Origin: an uncultured Bacteroidota bacterium
Lineage (GTDB): Bacteria; Bacteroidota; Bacteroidia; Chitinophagales; Chitinophagaceae
Assembly: GCA_903906615.1 (NCBI GenBank)
Contig: CAIVKT010000162.1
Span: forward strand, 1 to 14,846
Length of the DNA stretch: 14,846 bases
Direction of reading: 5' to 3'
The notes below the pieces were generated by a model. The model saw only the letters and a list, made by a program, of their open reading frames with translations. It ran no database searches and was not told the DNA's origin. The number at the start of each line of letters is the position of its first letter. Positions within the stretch are counted from its first letter, which is position 1. Made by a program: the position numbers and the translations under genes. Shown here piece by piece: positions 7,362 to 13,546 of this stretch.

Positions 7362-7781
7362 TTATAGCGTTCCATAGGGATAAAAGAGACCGTATAAAAT
7401 ACAGGTGTCATTTTCTGCACCCATTGTAATTATAGTAAACGTCATAGTGTCGCCATTTACAATGCCGTTTCCTTTTACCGAATAGACGGAACCGCTTTGG
7501 GTTATAAAAGTAGTATCTCTCAATAATAAATGAGTATCGTCCACTATTGTTACATTTTCTTTGAAAGTATCATAGTTATTCCCGGAATGGAAATACCAAT
7601 AATCCACAATGTCACCATCAAAAAAGCCTATAGAATAAGGTTTCCCACAACTGGAAGTACCCTCAAAAAGACCTTCGTATTTTGATACAGGTACAAAAGT
7701 TGAAGAATTATTGCTTTTTTTCTTGCAGGAGATAAGAAATAGAGTAATGAAAAGGAAGGAAAAAGTGAGGATGTTTTTCAT
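7362..7781 (-). CDS. Small hypothetical lipoprotein
   Basis: A 139-residue protein with a lipoprotein signal: a hydrophobic stretch (ILTFSFLFITLF) and a lipobox LISC with Cys19, followed by KKKSNNSS. It is therefore expected to be lipidated and anchored in a membrane, or displayed at the surface as is common in Bacteroidota. The remainder has beta-rich character (YEGLFEGTSSCGKPYSIGFFDG; NGIVNGDTMTFTI) and two further cysteines, near residues 45 and 126, that could pair. The layout resembles small lipocalin-like or META-like lipoproteins, but no family is claimed. The open frame extends upstream to 7805 with a TTG. The ATG at 7781 gives the proper signal peptide and sits just downstream of a -7 element. 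The gene is AT-rich compared with the MFS gene next to it. Confidence 0.75.
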   Translation of the reverse strand: MKNILTFSFLFITLFLISCKKKSNNSSTFVPVSKYEGLFEGTSSCGKPYSIGFFDGDIVDYWYFHSGNNYDTFKENVTIVDDTHLLLRDTTFITQSGSVYSVKGNGIVNGDTMTFTIITMGAENDTCILYGLFYPYGTL

Positions 7782-7802
7782 CACATTTGTTTTAGGTGTA
7801 AA

Positions 7803-7810
7803 CAAATATA
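7803..7810 (-). promoter_or_regulatory. -7 element of the lipoprotein gene
   Basis: Minus-strand TATATTTG matches TAnnTTTG and ends 21 nt before the ATG at 7781. The surrounding sequence is very AT-rich, so a chance match is possible. Confidence 0.4.
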
Positions 7811-7849
7811 AAGAAATTTATTAAAAAAGATAGTCTGGTATCGCATGGA

Positions 7850-8383
7850 TCAATCTATGGATATTGTAAGGTGCCTGTTCAGGCCCGCTTCCACTATCTT
7901 TTTAAGGGTCATTACTTCCACATCCTGCTTGCCATTTTCGAGCCGGGTGATATACGTTCTTGATGTGCCGGAAAGCACTGCCACATCATTTTGAGAAAGT
8001 TTTGCTGCTAATCTTGCTCGTTTCAATAAGATGCCTACCGGGAATAAAAGTTGTTTATCCGGCACACTCAGTCCGTATAAAGTATCTGCGCCCACTTCGT
8101 AGGGCATTTTCTTTTTCTTGCCGTCAAAGCCTGTAATATATACGGTAACATTGCTCCATGACAGCGTATGATTATCAATATCCACTTTAGCAAATTCATT
8201 AGAATCGAAAAGAGCATATTCAGGGTCATCTGTTGTTACCTTCCATTCTTTTTTGAAAATATGGTTAAAGTCAAGTAGCCGGTCTTCTCCTGTACTGAAT
8301 AGCACAGAAATAGATAAATGTTGTTTATCGATCCGATTGATCTTTAAGATCTTTGGTAGCCGCTTTGATGGTTGGTCTTTCAT
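7850..8383 (-). CDS. DUF2442-like protein fused to an XRE-type HTH domain
   Basis: A 177-residue two-domain protein. Residues about 10-105 resemble DUF2442 (LSISVLFSTGEDRLLDFNHIF, then WSNVTVYITG and a C-terminal PYEVGADTLYG). Residues about 117-170 form a helix-turn-helix of the XRE/Cro class (LLKRARLAAKLSQNDVAVLS, then GTSRTYITRLENGKQDVEV). The HTH makes it the likely DNA-binding regulator of its own operon, comparable with antitoxin-type repressors. It begins one base after the stop of the upstream DUF4160 gene (TAA, C, ATG) and has a strong AAGGAGG ribosome-binding site 8 nt before the ATG. That is why the start at 8383 is preferred to the longer open frame reaching 8434. The palindrome in the shared promoter is its natural target. 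Gene and flanks are AT-rich. The toxin-antitoxin reading is an inference. Confidence 0.82.
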   Translation of the reverse strand: MKDQPSKRLPKILKINRIDKQHLSISVLFSTGEDRLLDFNHIFKKEWKVTTDDPEYALFDSNEFAKVDIDNHTLSWSNVTVYITGFDGKKKKMPYEVGADTLYGLSVPDKQLLFPVGILLKRARLAAKLSQNDVAVLSGTSRTYITRLENGKQDVEVMTLKKIVEAGLNRHLTISID

Positions 8384-8384
8384 G

Positions 8385-8683
8385 TTATTTGCCTCCTTTT
8401 CTTTTATTCTTTTTGTCTGCTGCTTTATTATCAATTGGTCTTAACCGTGGGTTCAACTCATAAAAGTTTTCTTCCACGATTTCCCTGTTACTTTCTTCAG
8501 CCAGCCATTCTTGTACTACTTTCAATTTCTTTCCCGGCAGATAGCCCCGAAATAGTTCACCTGTGCGGATGTTTATTAATGCTTCATCATCACCATAAGA
8601 GGCATGAATGTGAGGCGGCAAGTGTTCTCTTCCCTGTATGATTATGTTTACTCCGTCTTTATCAATTAATAAAAGGGGCCCAT
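8385..8683 (-). CDS. DUF4160 protein, start region possibly frameshifted
   Basis: The recognisable DUF4160 core is QGREHLPPHIHASYGDDEAL, then INIRTGELFRGYLPGKKLKVVQEW, with a lysine-rich tail; function is unknown. The frame remains open upstream to 8684, encoding DGPLLLIDKDGVNIII, but it contains no ATG there. The only standard start in frame is TTG at 8621, which would remove about 20 residues of the conserved domain. An ATG at 8683 overlaps in another frame: ATGGGCCCC would become an in-frame MGPLLLIDK if one more G were present. So either one base was lost in the G/C run, or a sequencing error occurred, or a -1 slip on the C run restores the frame. The span is annotated from that ATG and would give about 99 residues. 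It is the first gene of the pair with the HTH-DUF2442 protein. Confidence 0.7.
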
Positions 8684-8704
8684 CTTAGTAAGTCTATTCC
8701 AATA

Positions 8705-8735
8705 CAAATGTACCTAATTAGATACATATTTTCAA
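8705..8735 (-). promoter_or_regulatory. Promoter of the DUF4160/HTH operon
   Basis: On the minus strand TTG (8733-8735) and TACATTTG (8705-8712) are separated by exactly 20 bp, the ideal Bacteroidota -33/-7 arrangement. Transcription would start near 8698, about 15 nt before the ATG at 8683. The spacer is occupied by a palindrome listed separately. Confidence 0.75.
8708..8727. promoter_or_regulatory. Operator-like palindrome between -33 and -7
   Basis: ATGTACCTAATTAGATACAT is a 20-bp palindrome with only one mismatched pair (outer ATGTA/TACAT, inner CTAATTAG). It fills most of the spacer of the DUF4160/HTH promoter and overlaps its -7 element, the position expected for autorepression by the XRE-type protein encoded in the operon. 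Binding is inferred. Confidence 0.7.
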
Positions 8736-8839
8736 TTATACCGAAAATAAATTTTCTCCCCAATCCCAACGTTTTCCTGCTAAACAACGTCTTATTATTA
8801 AGGAAGGGTTAAAGAAGTGGTAAGAAAATTGTAAATAAA
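8736..8839. other. AT-rich intergenic stretch between divergent genes, no gene seen
   Basis: The divergent gap between the DUF4160 gene and the ECF sigma gene is about 307 bp (8684-8990). Its left part holds the DUF4160 promoter and its right part the sigma-gene promoter and structured leader. The middle is AT-rich, shows no open frame with coding character and no convincing repeat. Confidence 0.5.
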
Positions 8840-8870
8840 TTTGGTAATGCCGGGAATTTTAACTTTTTTG
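8840..8870 (+). promoter_or_regulatory. Possible promoter of the ECF sigma gene
   Basis: TTTG (8840-8843) is followed after 19 bp by CTTTTTTG (8863-8870), which deviates from TAnnTTTG at its first two bases. If used, it gives a leader of about 115 nt, enough to hold the hairpin at 8913-8994. A non-housekeeping sigma factor could also use this region. Confidence 0.35.
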
Positions 8871-8912
8871 CACCATTAATTAAGTAATCTCCTCACAAAA
8901 ACATCGCTTATA

Positions 8913-8994
8913 GCATAGAAACTTCTACATTAAACAATACATACGGTATGGTTTGACCTATACGTCACCCGTTTAAACCAAGTAGAAGCTATGC
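8913..8994 (+). promoter_or_regulatory. Structured leader hairpin that covers the ECF sigma start codon
   Basis: Nested complementary segments can form one long hairpin. GCATAG (8913-8918) pairs with CTATGC (8989-8994). CTTCTAC (8922-8928) pairs with GTAGAAG (8982-8988). TTAAAC (8930-8935) pairs with GTTTAA (8971-8976). At the tip GTATGGT (8946-8952) pairs with ACC-ATAC (8956-8963) with one bulged T and a TTG loop. That is about 26 base pairs, and the start codon 8991-8993 lies in the outer helix. A role in translational control is inferred. TAGAA-AC-TTCTA (8916-8927) is also a small palindrome, so a DNA operator is an alternative. Confidence 0.55.
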
Positions 8995-9569
8995 AATTAA
9001 CCCGCTTATCAGATGCCGAGCTGATCCATGCCTATACGCATGGTAACGAACATGCCCTTGAGGTAGTTATCAACAGGTACAAAGACAAGATATATACCTC
9101 CATATTCATGGTGGTAAAGGACAAATATCTTGCCGAGGATATTTTCCAGGATGCCTTCCTGAAGATCATTAAGACCATGAAAGATGGCCGTTATGCCGAG
9201 CAGGGCAAGTTTTTGCCCTGGGCCATACGTGTGGCGCACAATCTGTGCATGGACCATTTCCGTAAAACCCGCCAGTCGGTAGCCGTTACCCTGCCCGATG
9301 GCCAGGATATCTCCTATCTCTTTGGCCCCAGCGATATGGTTGCCGATGGTATAGAAAAGCGCGAAGTGCATACCAGCGTGCGCAAGCTGGTAGAGGGCCT
9401 GCCCTACGAGCAGCGCGAGGTAATAGTACTCCGCATCTATGCCGACCTCAGCTTTAAGGAAATATCAGACCTTACAGGTGTCAGCATCAATACTGCCCTG
9501 GGGCGTATGCGTTATGGGCTTATTAACTTAAGAAAGTTAATCACTGACAAAGAGCTGGTTTTACGTTAA
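8991..9569 (+). CDS. ECF-type RNA polymerase sigma factor
   Basis: A 192-residue sigma-70 family protein. Region 2 spans about residues 20-95 (VINRYKDKIYTSIFMVV, AEDIFQDAFLKI, WAIRVAHNLCMDHFRKTR), where the -10-type element and core polymerase are bound. Region 4 spans about 130-185 (LPYEQREVIVLRIYADLSFK, then EISDLTGVSINTALGRMRYG, the -35-binding HTH). There is no region 1 or 3, as in ECF sigmas. No anti-sigma gene or FecR-like partner is adjacent, so its control is not of the common two-gene kind. The long foldable leader that overlaps the ATG may instead set its level. The ATG at 8991 is the only sensible start. rsmE follows 24 bp downstream with its own -7 element. Confidence 0.92.
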   Translation: MQLTRLSDAELIHAYTHGNEHALEVVINRYKDKIYTSIFMVVKDKYLAEDIFQDAFLKIIKTMKDGRYAEQGKFLPWAIRVAHNLCMDHFRKTRQSVAVTLPDGQDISYLFGPSDMVADGIEKREVHTSVRKLVEGLPYEQREVIVLRIYADLSFKEISDLTGVSINTALGRMRYGLINLRKLITDKELVLR

Positions 9570-9578
9570 GGATATTCG

Positions 9579-9586
9579 TATTTTTG
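9579..9586 (+). promoter_or_regulatory. -7 element of rsmE
   Basis: TATTTTTG matches TAnnTTTG and ends 7 nt before the ATG at 9594, giving an almost leaderless transcript. The -33 region is not convincing. rsmE may also be reached by read-through from the sigma gene. Confidence 0.45.
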
Positions 9587-9593
9587 CTCCCTC

Positions 9594-10319
9594 ATGGCCC
9601 AAATACCCGGTTTCTTTTATGATGGCGCATTAGCCGCAAACAGTGTGATCACCCTCGATGGGGATACCGCCAAGCACATATGGCAGGTGCTCCGTATGGA
9701 GGCTGATGACAAGGTAATACTTACCGATGGTAAGGGCGCTATAGCCGAAGGTTCCATACATACCGTCGAGCGACATAAATGCAATGTGACCATCGAAAAA
9801 CTATCGGTACTGCCCCGCCGAGAGCATGTGCTGCACCTGGGCATCTGCTTTACCAAGAACAACAGCCGCAATGAGTGGCTGCTGGAAAAGGCCACCGAGC
9901 TGGGCGTAGCCTCCATTATACCCATCGCCTCTGCCCGGTCGGAGAAGACATACATCAGGAATGAGCGCTGGCAGAAGATATTGCAATCGGCCATACTGCA
10001 ATCCAAACAATATTACCTGCCCGATTTTTCGGAGATCAGACCCCTGCACCATATTTTAAAGCAGTACGAGGCCATACCACAAAAGCTGGTGGCCCACTGC
10101 ATAGAGCATACCGAAAGAAGGCCATTGGCTGAAATGTTAAAACCCACAGGCGCAGCCATTATATTAATAGGCCCGGAAGGGGATTTCACGCAGGATGAAG
10201 TAAATTTGTGTGTGGAGCATGGCTACAAGGCTGTCTCTATGGGCAGGCAAAGACTGCGCACAGAAACAGCAGCCATTACCGCCGCAGCTTACTTTAATGT
10301 GATGAATGATGGTGAATAG
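9594..10319 (+). CDS. rsmE: 16S rRNA (uracil-1498-N3)-methyltransferase RsmE
   Basis: A 241-residue SPOUT-class methyltransferase that methylates N3 of U1498 in 16S rRNA using S-adenosylmethionine. An N-terminal PUA-like RNA-binding part (about 1-75, ending in VERHKCNVTIEKL) is followed by the catalytic domain. The family signatures are present: EKATELGVASIIPIASARSE (about 103-122), RWQKILQSAILQSKQ, and the C-terminal knot IGPEGDFTQDEV (about 191-202) with MGRQRLRTETAAITAA (about 217-232) forming the SAM pocket. The length is normal for the family. Its last 14 nt overlap the start of the DUF4159 gene in a different frame, implying coupled translation. Confidence 0.95.
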   Translation: MAQIPGFFYDGALAANSVITLDGDTAKHIWQVLRMEADDKVILTDGKGAIAEGSIHTVERHKCNVTIEKLSVLPRREHVLHLGICFTKNNSRNEWLLEKATELGVASIIPIASARSEKTYIRNERWQKILQSAILQSKQYYLPDFSEIRPLHHILKQYEAIPQKLVAHCIEHTERRPLAEMLKPTGAAIILIGPEGDFTQDEVNLCVEHGYKAVSMGRQRLRTETAAITAAAYFNVMNDGE

Positions 10320-11001
10320 AATAAAGCTTTTAATACTTCCCTTACTTCTTGTCGTCTTTAGCCTCGCTACACATGCCCAGGGCATGAAGCTGGCCCTGCT
10401 GGTATATAACGGTGGTGGCGACTGGTATGCCAATCCTACCTCGCTCAAAAACCTGGCTATATTCTGCAACGATAACCTGCACACCAACTTCGACCCCATA
10501 GAAGCGCATGTGGAAGTAGGCAGCCCCGAAATTTTTAATTACCCTTTTATACACATGACCGGCCATGGCCGCTGGGCGCTGTCGGACGATGAAGCACAGA
10601 ACCTGCGCAAATACCTGGAGGGTGGCGGCTTCCTGCATATAGATGATAACTATGGGCTGGACCCCTATGTGCGGCCTGCCCTCAAAAAAGTATTCCCCGA
10701 TCTGGAGTTGGTAGAACTGCCATTCTCTTATCCCATCTATCATCAGAAGTACACCTTTACCAACGGCCTGCCCAAGATACACGAGCACGATGGCAAGCCA
10801 CCCAAGGGCTATGGACTGATATACAAGGGCCGCCTGGTATGCTTCTACAGCTACGAAACCGACCTTGGCGATGGCTGGGAAGACTTTGATGTGCACCGCG
10901 ACCCACCTGAGAAACACCAGGCTGCACTGCAAATGGGCGCTAACCTGATACAATATATCTTCACAGAAAACCCCGTCACAGAGAAGTCTGATGTGCAATA
11001 G
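10306..11001 (+). CDS. DUF4159 domain-containing secreted protein
   Basis: A 231-residue protein with an N-terminal signal peptide (about residues 5-24, ending in THAQG). The DUF4159 domain fills almost the whole mature part: LVYNGGGDWYANPTSLKNLA, FIHMTGHGRWALSDDEAQNL, LEGGGFLHIDDNYGLD and a closing HRDPPEKHQAALQMGANLIQ. The GHGRW and GGFLHIDD segments resemble glutamine-amidotransferase-like or DUF4159/BatA-associated domains that often occur beside aerotolerance or MoxR-type genes, but none of those is here and the function is unknown. Start: ATG at 10306 or the adjacent ATG at 10309. The overlap with rsmE holds for both. Confidence 0.88.
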   Translation: MMVNRIKLLILPLLLVVFSLATHAQGMKLALLVYNGGGDWYANPTSLKNLAIFCNDNLHTNFDPIEAHVEVGSPEIFNYPFIHMTGHGRWALSDDEAQNLRKYLEGGGFLHIDDNYGLDPYVRPALKKVFPDLELVELPFSYPIYHQKYTFTNGLPKIHEHDGKPPKGYGLIYKGRLVCFYSYETDLGDGWEDFDVHRDPPEKHQAALQMGANLIQYIFTENPVTEKSDVQ

Positions 11002-11002
11002 A

Positions 11003-11034
11003 TTGGGTAATTCAAGCGGGGTACTATACTTTTA
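11003..11034 (+). promoter_or_regulatory. Promoter of the serine hydrolase gene
   Basis: TTG (11003-11005) and TACTTTTA (11027-11034) are 21 bp apart. The -7 element differs from TAnnTTTG only at the last base. It ends 18 nt before the ATG at 11053. Confidence 0.5.
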
Positions 11035-11052
11035 CAGAAACGGGGGCTTTTG

Positions 11053-12393
11053 ATGCAAAAAAAATATTCCATACTCATAGCTACATGCTTATACGCGGCT
11101 ACCGCTTTGGCGCAAACACCAAAGGACAAGCTGAATAAGCTGATGGAATATTACACACAGAACGATGACTTTAGCGGCACTGTACTGGTGGCAAAGAAAG
11201 GAACCGTGCTGCTGGATAAAGGATACGGCTACAGCAACGTAGGGGCACGCACACCCAATACCGAGAACACCATTTACCAGATAGGCTCCAACACCAAGCA
11301 ATTTACCGCAGAAGTGATCGTGCAGTTGGACAGTAAAGGCCGCCTGGGTATAGAAGACAAAGTGAGCAAGTACATGCCCGGCTTTACAGATGGCGACCAG
11401 GTATCGCTCAAAAACCTGCTCACGCATACGTCAGGCATATACAACTATACTAAAGAAACAGAGTTCACCATCACGCACCCCGAAAAGGCGGTGAGCCACG
11501 AAACGATATTGGCTACGTTTAAGAACAAGCCACTTGAATTTACACCGGGCAGTAAATTTGAGTACAGCAACTCCAACTATTACTTGCTGGGTTGCATCAT
11601 AGAAAAGATAACAGGCATGAGGTACGAGACCGAGGTGCGCCGCAACATTTTTAATGTATGCGGTATGACGCATTCGGGGTTCGACTTCACGCACCTCCGT
11701 GACCCTAATAAAGCAACCGGCTACTACTACATACAGAGTGGCAAAGTATTGGAAGCGCCCATTACCGATTCCAGTATATCCTATGCCGCAGGCGCTATCT
11801 ACAGCACTGTGGGAGATATATACAAATGGCACCAGGCCCTGCACACGTACAAGCTGCTGCCCAAAGACTGGCAGACCCTGCCTTACAAACCTTTTAAGAA
11901 CCACTACGCATTTGGCTGGAGCATAGATAAAATAGATGGCAAAGAATACATGACCCATACCGGCGGTATTAGTGGCTTCACCAGCTACGAGCTGCGCAGC
12001 GACCCCGAAGACATCTTCATAGTGATACTGGAAAACAATATGAAGCCCGGTGTGGATAACGAAGCCATAGGCAAGAGCCTTCTTAAATGCCTGAACGACC
12101 CTGCATACAAACTGCCAACAGATAAATCAGTAGCTATAAAAGCAGATGTGCTGCAAGCCTACGCAGGCACTTACCAGGTCAATGCCGACTTTGCGATAAC
12201 CATACGCGCTAATGGCAACGAGCTCACCGCACAGGCCACCAACCAATCTGAAATAAGACTGAAAGCCGAAAGCCAGACCGTCTTCCACACCGTAGGGGTA
12301 GCCGCTACCATAGAATTTGTAAAAAGCAAAGACGGCTCCTGCAAAGAAATCGTCCTCCGCCAGAATGGTACTGAATTGACGGGTACGAGGTAG
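11053..12393 (+). CDS. Secreted serine hydrolase of the beta-lactamase (class C/PBP) fold
   Basis: A 446-residue exported enzyme with a signal peptide (residues 1-20, cleavage after ALA). The three active-site motifs of the family are intact: S79-N-T-K82 (nucleophile and general base), Y171-S-N173 and H302-T-G-G305. The helical segment LLTHTSGIYNY and the strand SFTSYELRSDPEDIFIVILE-like region (about 307-328) are also typical. A C-terminal beta domain (about 365-446, LQAYAGTYQVNADFAITI) resembles the DUF3471/lipocalin-like tail found on many such proteins. Activity may be D-aminopeptidase-, esterase- or peptidase-like. Resistance to beta-lactams cannot be concluded. A TTG at 11050 lies in frame but the ATG at 11053 is preferred. 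Confidence 0.9.
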   Translation: MQKKYSILIATCLYAATALAQTPKDKLNKLMEYYTQNDDFSGTVLVAKKGTVLLDKGYGYSNVGARTPNTENTIYQIGSNTKQFTAEVIVQLDSKGRLGIEDKVSKYMPGFTDGDQVSLKNLLTHTSGIYNYTKETEFTITHPEKAVSHETILATFKNKPLEFTPGSKFEYSNSNYYLLGCIIEKITGMRYETEVRRNIFNVCGMTHSGFDFTHLRDPNKATGYYYIQSGKVLEAPITDSSISYAAGAIYSTVGDIYKWHQALHTYKLLPKDWQTLPYKPFKNHYAFGWSIDKIDGKEYMTHTGGISGFTSYELRSDPEDIFIVILENNMKPGVDNEAIGKSLLKCLNDPAYKLPTDKSVAIKADVLQAYAGTYQVNADFAITIRANGNELTAQATNQSEIRLKAESQTVFHTVGVAATIEFVKSKDGSCKEIVLRQNGTELTGTR

Positions 12394-12447
12394 ATCAAAC
12401 AGTGCGGAAAGTTTCAGGCAGCCGGTGTTGGTATCATAACTAACGCC

Positions 12448-12518
12448 CTCGCGCGGGACAAGAAACACAACCAAACTTTCCCCATCCGACTCGCGTAGGA
12501 CAGGAAACACAACAAAAC
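12448..12518. repeat. Two tandem degenerate 29-bp repeats
   Basis: A 29-bp unit at 12448-12476 recurs at 12490-12518 with 25 of 29 bases identical (both start CTCGCG and contain GAAACACAAC). A looser relative lies at 3314-3355 (CTCGCGCAG, then ACACAACC and AACCAAACTT). The gap 12394-12553 contains no gene. Confidence 0.6.
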
Positions 12519-12525
12519 GCCCACC

Positions 12526-12557
12526 TTGGAATTTGTACCCTGGAATTTGGAATTTAG
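12526..12557. repeat. TGGAATTT short repeats at the 3' end of the glycosyltransferase gene
   Basis: TGGAATTT occurs at 12527 and again at 12541, and the next unit GGAATTTAG follows directly. The last one overlaps the minus-strand stop codon at 12554-12556. Similar AT-rich TGGAATTT arrays are seen between genes in Bacteroidota. Confidence 0.5.
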
Positions 12558-13474
12558 TATTTAAGCCTCGCCTCCACCCGCTTCAAATAATCAAGCGAAG
12601 CCTTACTGATCACCTTTCTTTTCTCGGTAAAGGGTATGCACAATATCTGCCACCACGAAGTGAAGAATGCGCCCAGGTGGCCCTTGGAGATACGCAGGTA
12701 TTGCAGTGACCAACTTGCGGCAGTCGTTACAAAATATTTGAAAGGCAGGTAGCGCCACGCCACCTTGCTTTTATTGATCCACTGCATTTGTAGCTTGCGG
12801 TAGCCCGGCGGGCGGCCCAGCGGCGATTCCTTATGCGCTATCGTTACGCTATCGTCATAGCCTATGGTGTAGCCTGCATCCAGCACACGATAGGCCAGGT
12901 CGTACTCCTCCATGCCATAATGAAAATCGGTAGGGTAGAGGCCGGTATGGTCTATCACCTCCCGCTTCATAATGTGCGCACCGCCGGCAAAGTAGTAGGT
13001 GAGAAAGCGCGGCATTGCCTTATACTTATCATACTGCTTATGCGGAAAGGCAGTTACCTGCACCTGCTTATTCTCATAATAGATCACCCTGAAGGTGATG
13101 ATGCCCGTATTGGATTCTTTAAAATAAGGTTCGTTGAACAGGCCCGACAGCTGTTGCAGGTCATCGGGCTTTGTAAATACCATATCATCGTCAATACTCA
13201 GCAGCAGGCTACCCTTGGATAAGGGTATGAGCTTATTGCGCCCCTTGGCCACGCCCAGGTTCACATCAGAGAAGATGTATTGCGCCTTTAGCTCGGGATG
13301 TGCAGCTATATAGTTAGCTACAGCATCGTAAGAGTCGGATGAATTATTGTTGAGTACCAATACCTCTTGGATCACCTCATCCTTATTGGTTTGCGCGTTC
13401 AGGTTCACCAGCAGTTCCAGCAGGTCGGCCGGCCGGTTGTAGGTGATAATGAGTATGGAAATACGGTCTGGCAT
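12554..13474 (-). CDS. Family 2 glycosyltransferase
   Basis: A 306-residue GT-A-fold glycosyltransferase. The N-terminus ISILIITYNRPADLLELLVN is the nucleotide-binding strand. LNNNSSDSYD and DVNLGVAKGRNKLI follow. The metal-binding DxD is S-I-D95-D96-D97 and the acceptor-side acidic motif is MEEYDLAYR (188-196). C-terminal helices with KVAWRYLPFKYFVTTAAS may contact the membrane. It would transfer a sugar from a nucleotide-sugar to an envelope glycan or glycolipid. The donor and acceptor are unknown and there is no surrounding polysaccharide cluster. The start at 13474 lies 11 nt from a TATATTTA element. It is transcribed divergently from the FAD oxidoreductase. Confidence 0.92.
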   Translation of the reverse strand: MPDRISILIITYNRPADLLELLVNLNAQTNKDEVIQEVLVLNNNSSDSYDAVANYIAAHPELKAQYIFSDVNLGVAKGRNKLIPLSKGSLLLSIDDDMVFTKPDDLQQLSGLFNEPYFKESNTGIITFRVIYYENKQVQVTAFPHKQYDKYKAMPRFLTYYFAGGAHIMKREVIDHTGLYPTDFHYGMEEYDLAYRVLDAGYTIGYDDSVTIAHKESPLGRPPGYRKLQMQWINKSKVAWRYLPFKYFVTTAASWSLQYLRISKGHLGAFFTSWWQILCIPFTEKRKVISKASLDYLKRVEARLKY

Positions 13475-13485
13475 GTATCAGGGGA

Positions 13486-13493
13486 TAAATATA
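13486..13493 (-). promoter_or_regulatory. -7-like element of the glycosyltransferase gene
   Basis: Minus-strand TATATTTA differs from TAnnTTTG at the last base and ends 11 nt before the ATG at 13474. No -33 match is seen. Confidence 0.35.
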
Positions 13494-13510
13494 CAGAAAT
13501 CCTGAAACCC

Positions 13511-13542
13511 TTTGGGCAGCGCAGCAGAAACTGCTATATTTA
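13511..13542 (+). promoter_or_regulatory. Promoter of the FAD oxidoreductase gene
   Basis: TTTG (13511-13514) and TATATTTA (13535-13542) are separated by exactly 20 bp. The -7 element ends 4 nt before the ATG at 13547, so transcription would begin at or next to the start codon. Confidence 0.6.
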
Positions 13543-13546
13543 GGCC

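Noticed and set aside
7331..7380. Possible terminator after the lipoprotein gene
   Set aside because: GCGATA and TATAGCG look complementary at first sight but do not form an inverted repeat with proper polarity.
8253..8641. Plus-strand hydrophobic frames over the DUF4160/HTH genes
   Set aside because: Antisense to genes supported by domain motifs, promoter and ribosome-binding site; hydrophobicity is a by-product of lysine codons on the other strand.
11053..12393. Antibiotic-resistance beta-lactamase
   Set aside because: The SxxK, YxN and HTGG motifs show only the general serine hydrolase fold; the C-terminal domain is that of peptidase/esterase-like members.
12448..12518. CRISPR-like repeat-spacer array
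   Set aside because: Only two imperfect copies, one 13-bp gap and no cas genes nearby.
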